Shown here: piece by piece, positions 39,080 to 39,540 of the stretch | Numbering within the stretch: the stretch's first letter is position 1 | Layout: the number at the start of each line of letters is the position of its first letter | DNA from: Lachnospiraceae bacterium | Lineage (GTDB): Bacteria; Bacillota; Clostridia; Lachnospirales; Lachnospiraceae | Direction of reading: 5' to 3' | DNA length: 39,540 bases | Assembly: GCA_021769135.1 (NCBI GenBank) | Contig: JAETTM010000039.1 | Span: 1 to 39,540 of the forward strand | Made by a program: the position numbers and the translations under genes | Notes under the pieces: generated by a model | Databases searched by the model: none | Told to the model about the DNA's origin: nothing | What the model saw: the letters and a program-made list of their open reading frames with translations, nothing else

Positions 39080-39540
39080 ATGAAAAAGAAGTTGTTAAGT
39101 ATGCTTTGCTGTGCAGCCATGATGGCAGCGGCCCTGGTCGGCTGCGGAAACCAGGAAACGCCGGCAGCGGCAGAGACAGCAGGAGAGCCTGCGGAAGCGG
39201 CAAAAGAAGAAACCGCGGTATCTGTGGACGGTGGGAAAATAGCCCTGATTACTATGGATTCTATCGACCAGCATTGGATTAGCTTAAATGAAGGCGCCCA
39301 GAAAGCAGCTGGGGAATTGGGAGTGGAAGTAACGTTTATGTCTCCCAACACTAAGGATGACGCGCAGCAGATTGAATGCGTAAACAACGCAGTGGCAGGC
39401 GGCTATAAGGCGATTATTGTAGCGGCCAATGGCCCGGATGCCATCTCTTCCGCATTGCAGGAAGCCATTTCCGCAGGGATTAAAGTAGTTTATGTGGATT
39501 CGCCGGCCAATGTGGAGGCGGAAGCGACTTTCTCCACGGA
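39080..39540 (+). CDS. Sugar-binding lipoprotein (RbsB type), cut by the window end
   Basis: Starts at ATG 39080 after GGAGG and is open to the end of the window (153 codons seen). Lipoprotein signal peptide ending LVGC, an Ala/Glu-rich linker, then the periplasmic-binding-protein fold 4 (GKIALITMDSIDQHWISLNE, DDAQQIECVNNAVAGGYKAI, SSALQEAISAGIKVVYVDSP). It is the receptor for the CUT2 importer encoded just upstream. The C-terminal half lies outside. Confidence 0.88.
   Translation, partial: MKKKLLSMLCCAAMMAAALVGCGNQETPAAAETAGEPAEAAKEETAVSVDGGKIALITMDSIDQHWISLNEGAQKAAGELGVEVTFMSPNTKDDAQQIECVNNAVAGGYKAIIVAANGPDAISSALQEAISAGIKVVYVDSPANVEAEATFST

Overview
The window looks like a chromosome segment from an anaerobic, gut-type Clostridia, most likely Lachnospiraceae. 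This is inferred from the gene families (YesMN-type two-component system, GlpP with a three-gene glycerol-3-phosphate dehydrogenase set, DUF4179 anti-sigma, DUF4143 ATPase) and from strong AGGAGG-type ribosome binding sites. No rRNA or tRNA was seen, so the genus cannot be fixed.

Layout. 1-1100: the tail of a winged-helix protein, a C-terminal remnant of an MFS efflux pump, and a VOC (glyoxalase-fold) protein. 1350-4154: a three-gene ABC-2 exporter behind a leader that holds a nine-codon leader peptide and two intrinsic terminators, arranged like a translation-dependent attenuator. 4398-14214: a prophage tail-module remnant (tail protein I and small tail genes). It is split by a 6.85-kb integrated element (about 6350-13199) with a large serine recombinase, a 58-aa partner protein, three small regulator/membrane/lipoprotein operons, and many hairpins, including a 21-bp palindrome present seven times. 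The element sits inside a tail gene whose reading frame would be restored exactly by excision.

14215-27772: a glycosaminoglycan-disaccharide locus. A sugar-binding lipoprotein and two permeases import the substrate. A GH88 unsaturated glucuronyl hydrolase and two sulfatases without signal peptides process it in the cytoplasm. A NahK-like kinase and a sugar nucleotidyltransferase could convert the released N-acetylhexosamine to a UDP-sugar. A YesM/YesN-type kinase and regulator are encoded in a convergent operon with the second sulfatase. A 29-bp block, 28/29 identical, lies upstream of the binding-protein gene and again next to the kinase promoter, and is a candidate regulator site.

27773-39540: a small lipoprotein-like ORF, GlpP, an ECF sigma factor with a DUF4179 anti-sigma partner, a DUF4143 ATPase whose promoter is flanked by two 19-bp repeats, and a repeat-rich 750-bp gap with a large foldback. 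These are followed by the anaerobic glycerol-3-phosphate dehydrogenase genes (GlpA-like, GlpB-like, DUF1667), then a ribose/galactose-type ABC importer whose binding-protein gene runs off the end.

Most striking are the self-excisable-looking element in the tail gene with its palindrome family, the attenuator-like leader of the exporter, and the cytoplasmic sulfatase-hydrolase-kinase-nucleotidyltransferase pathway.
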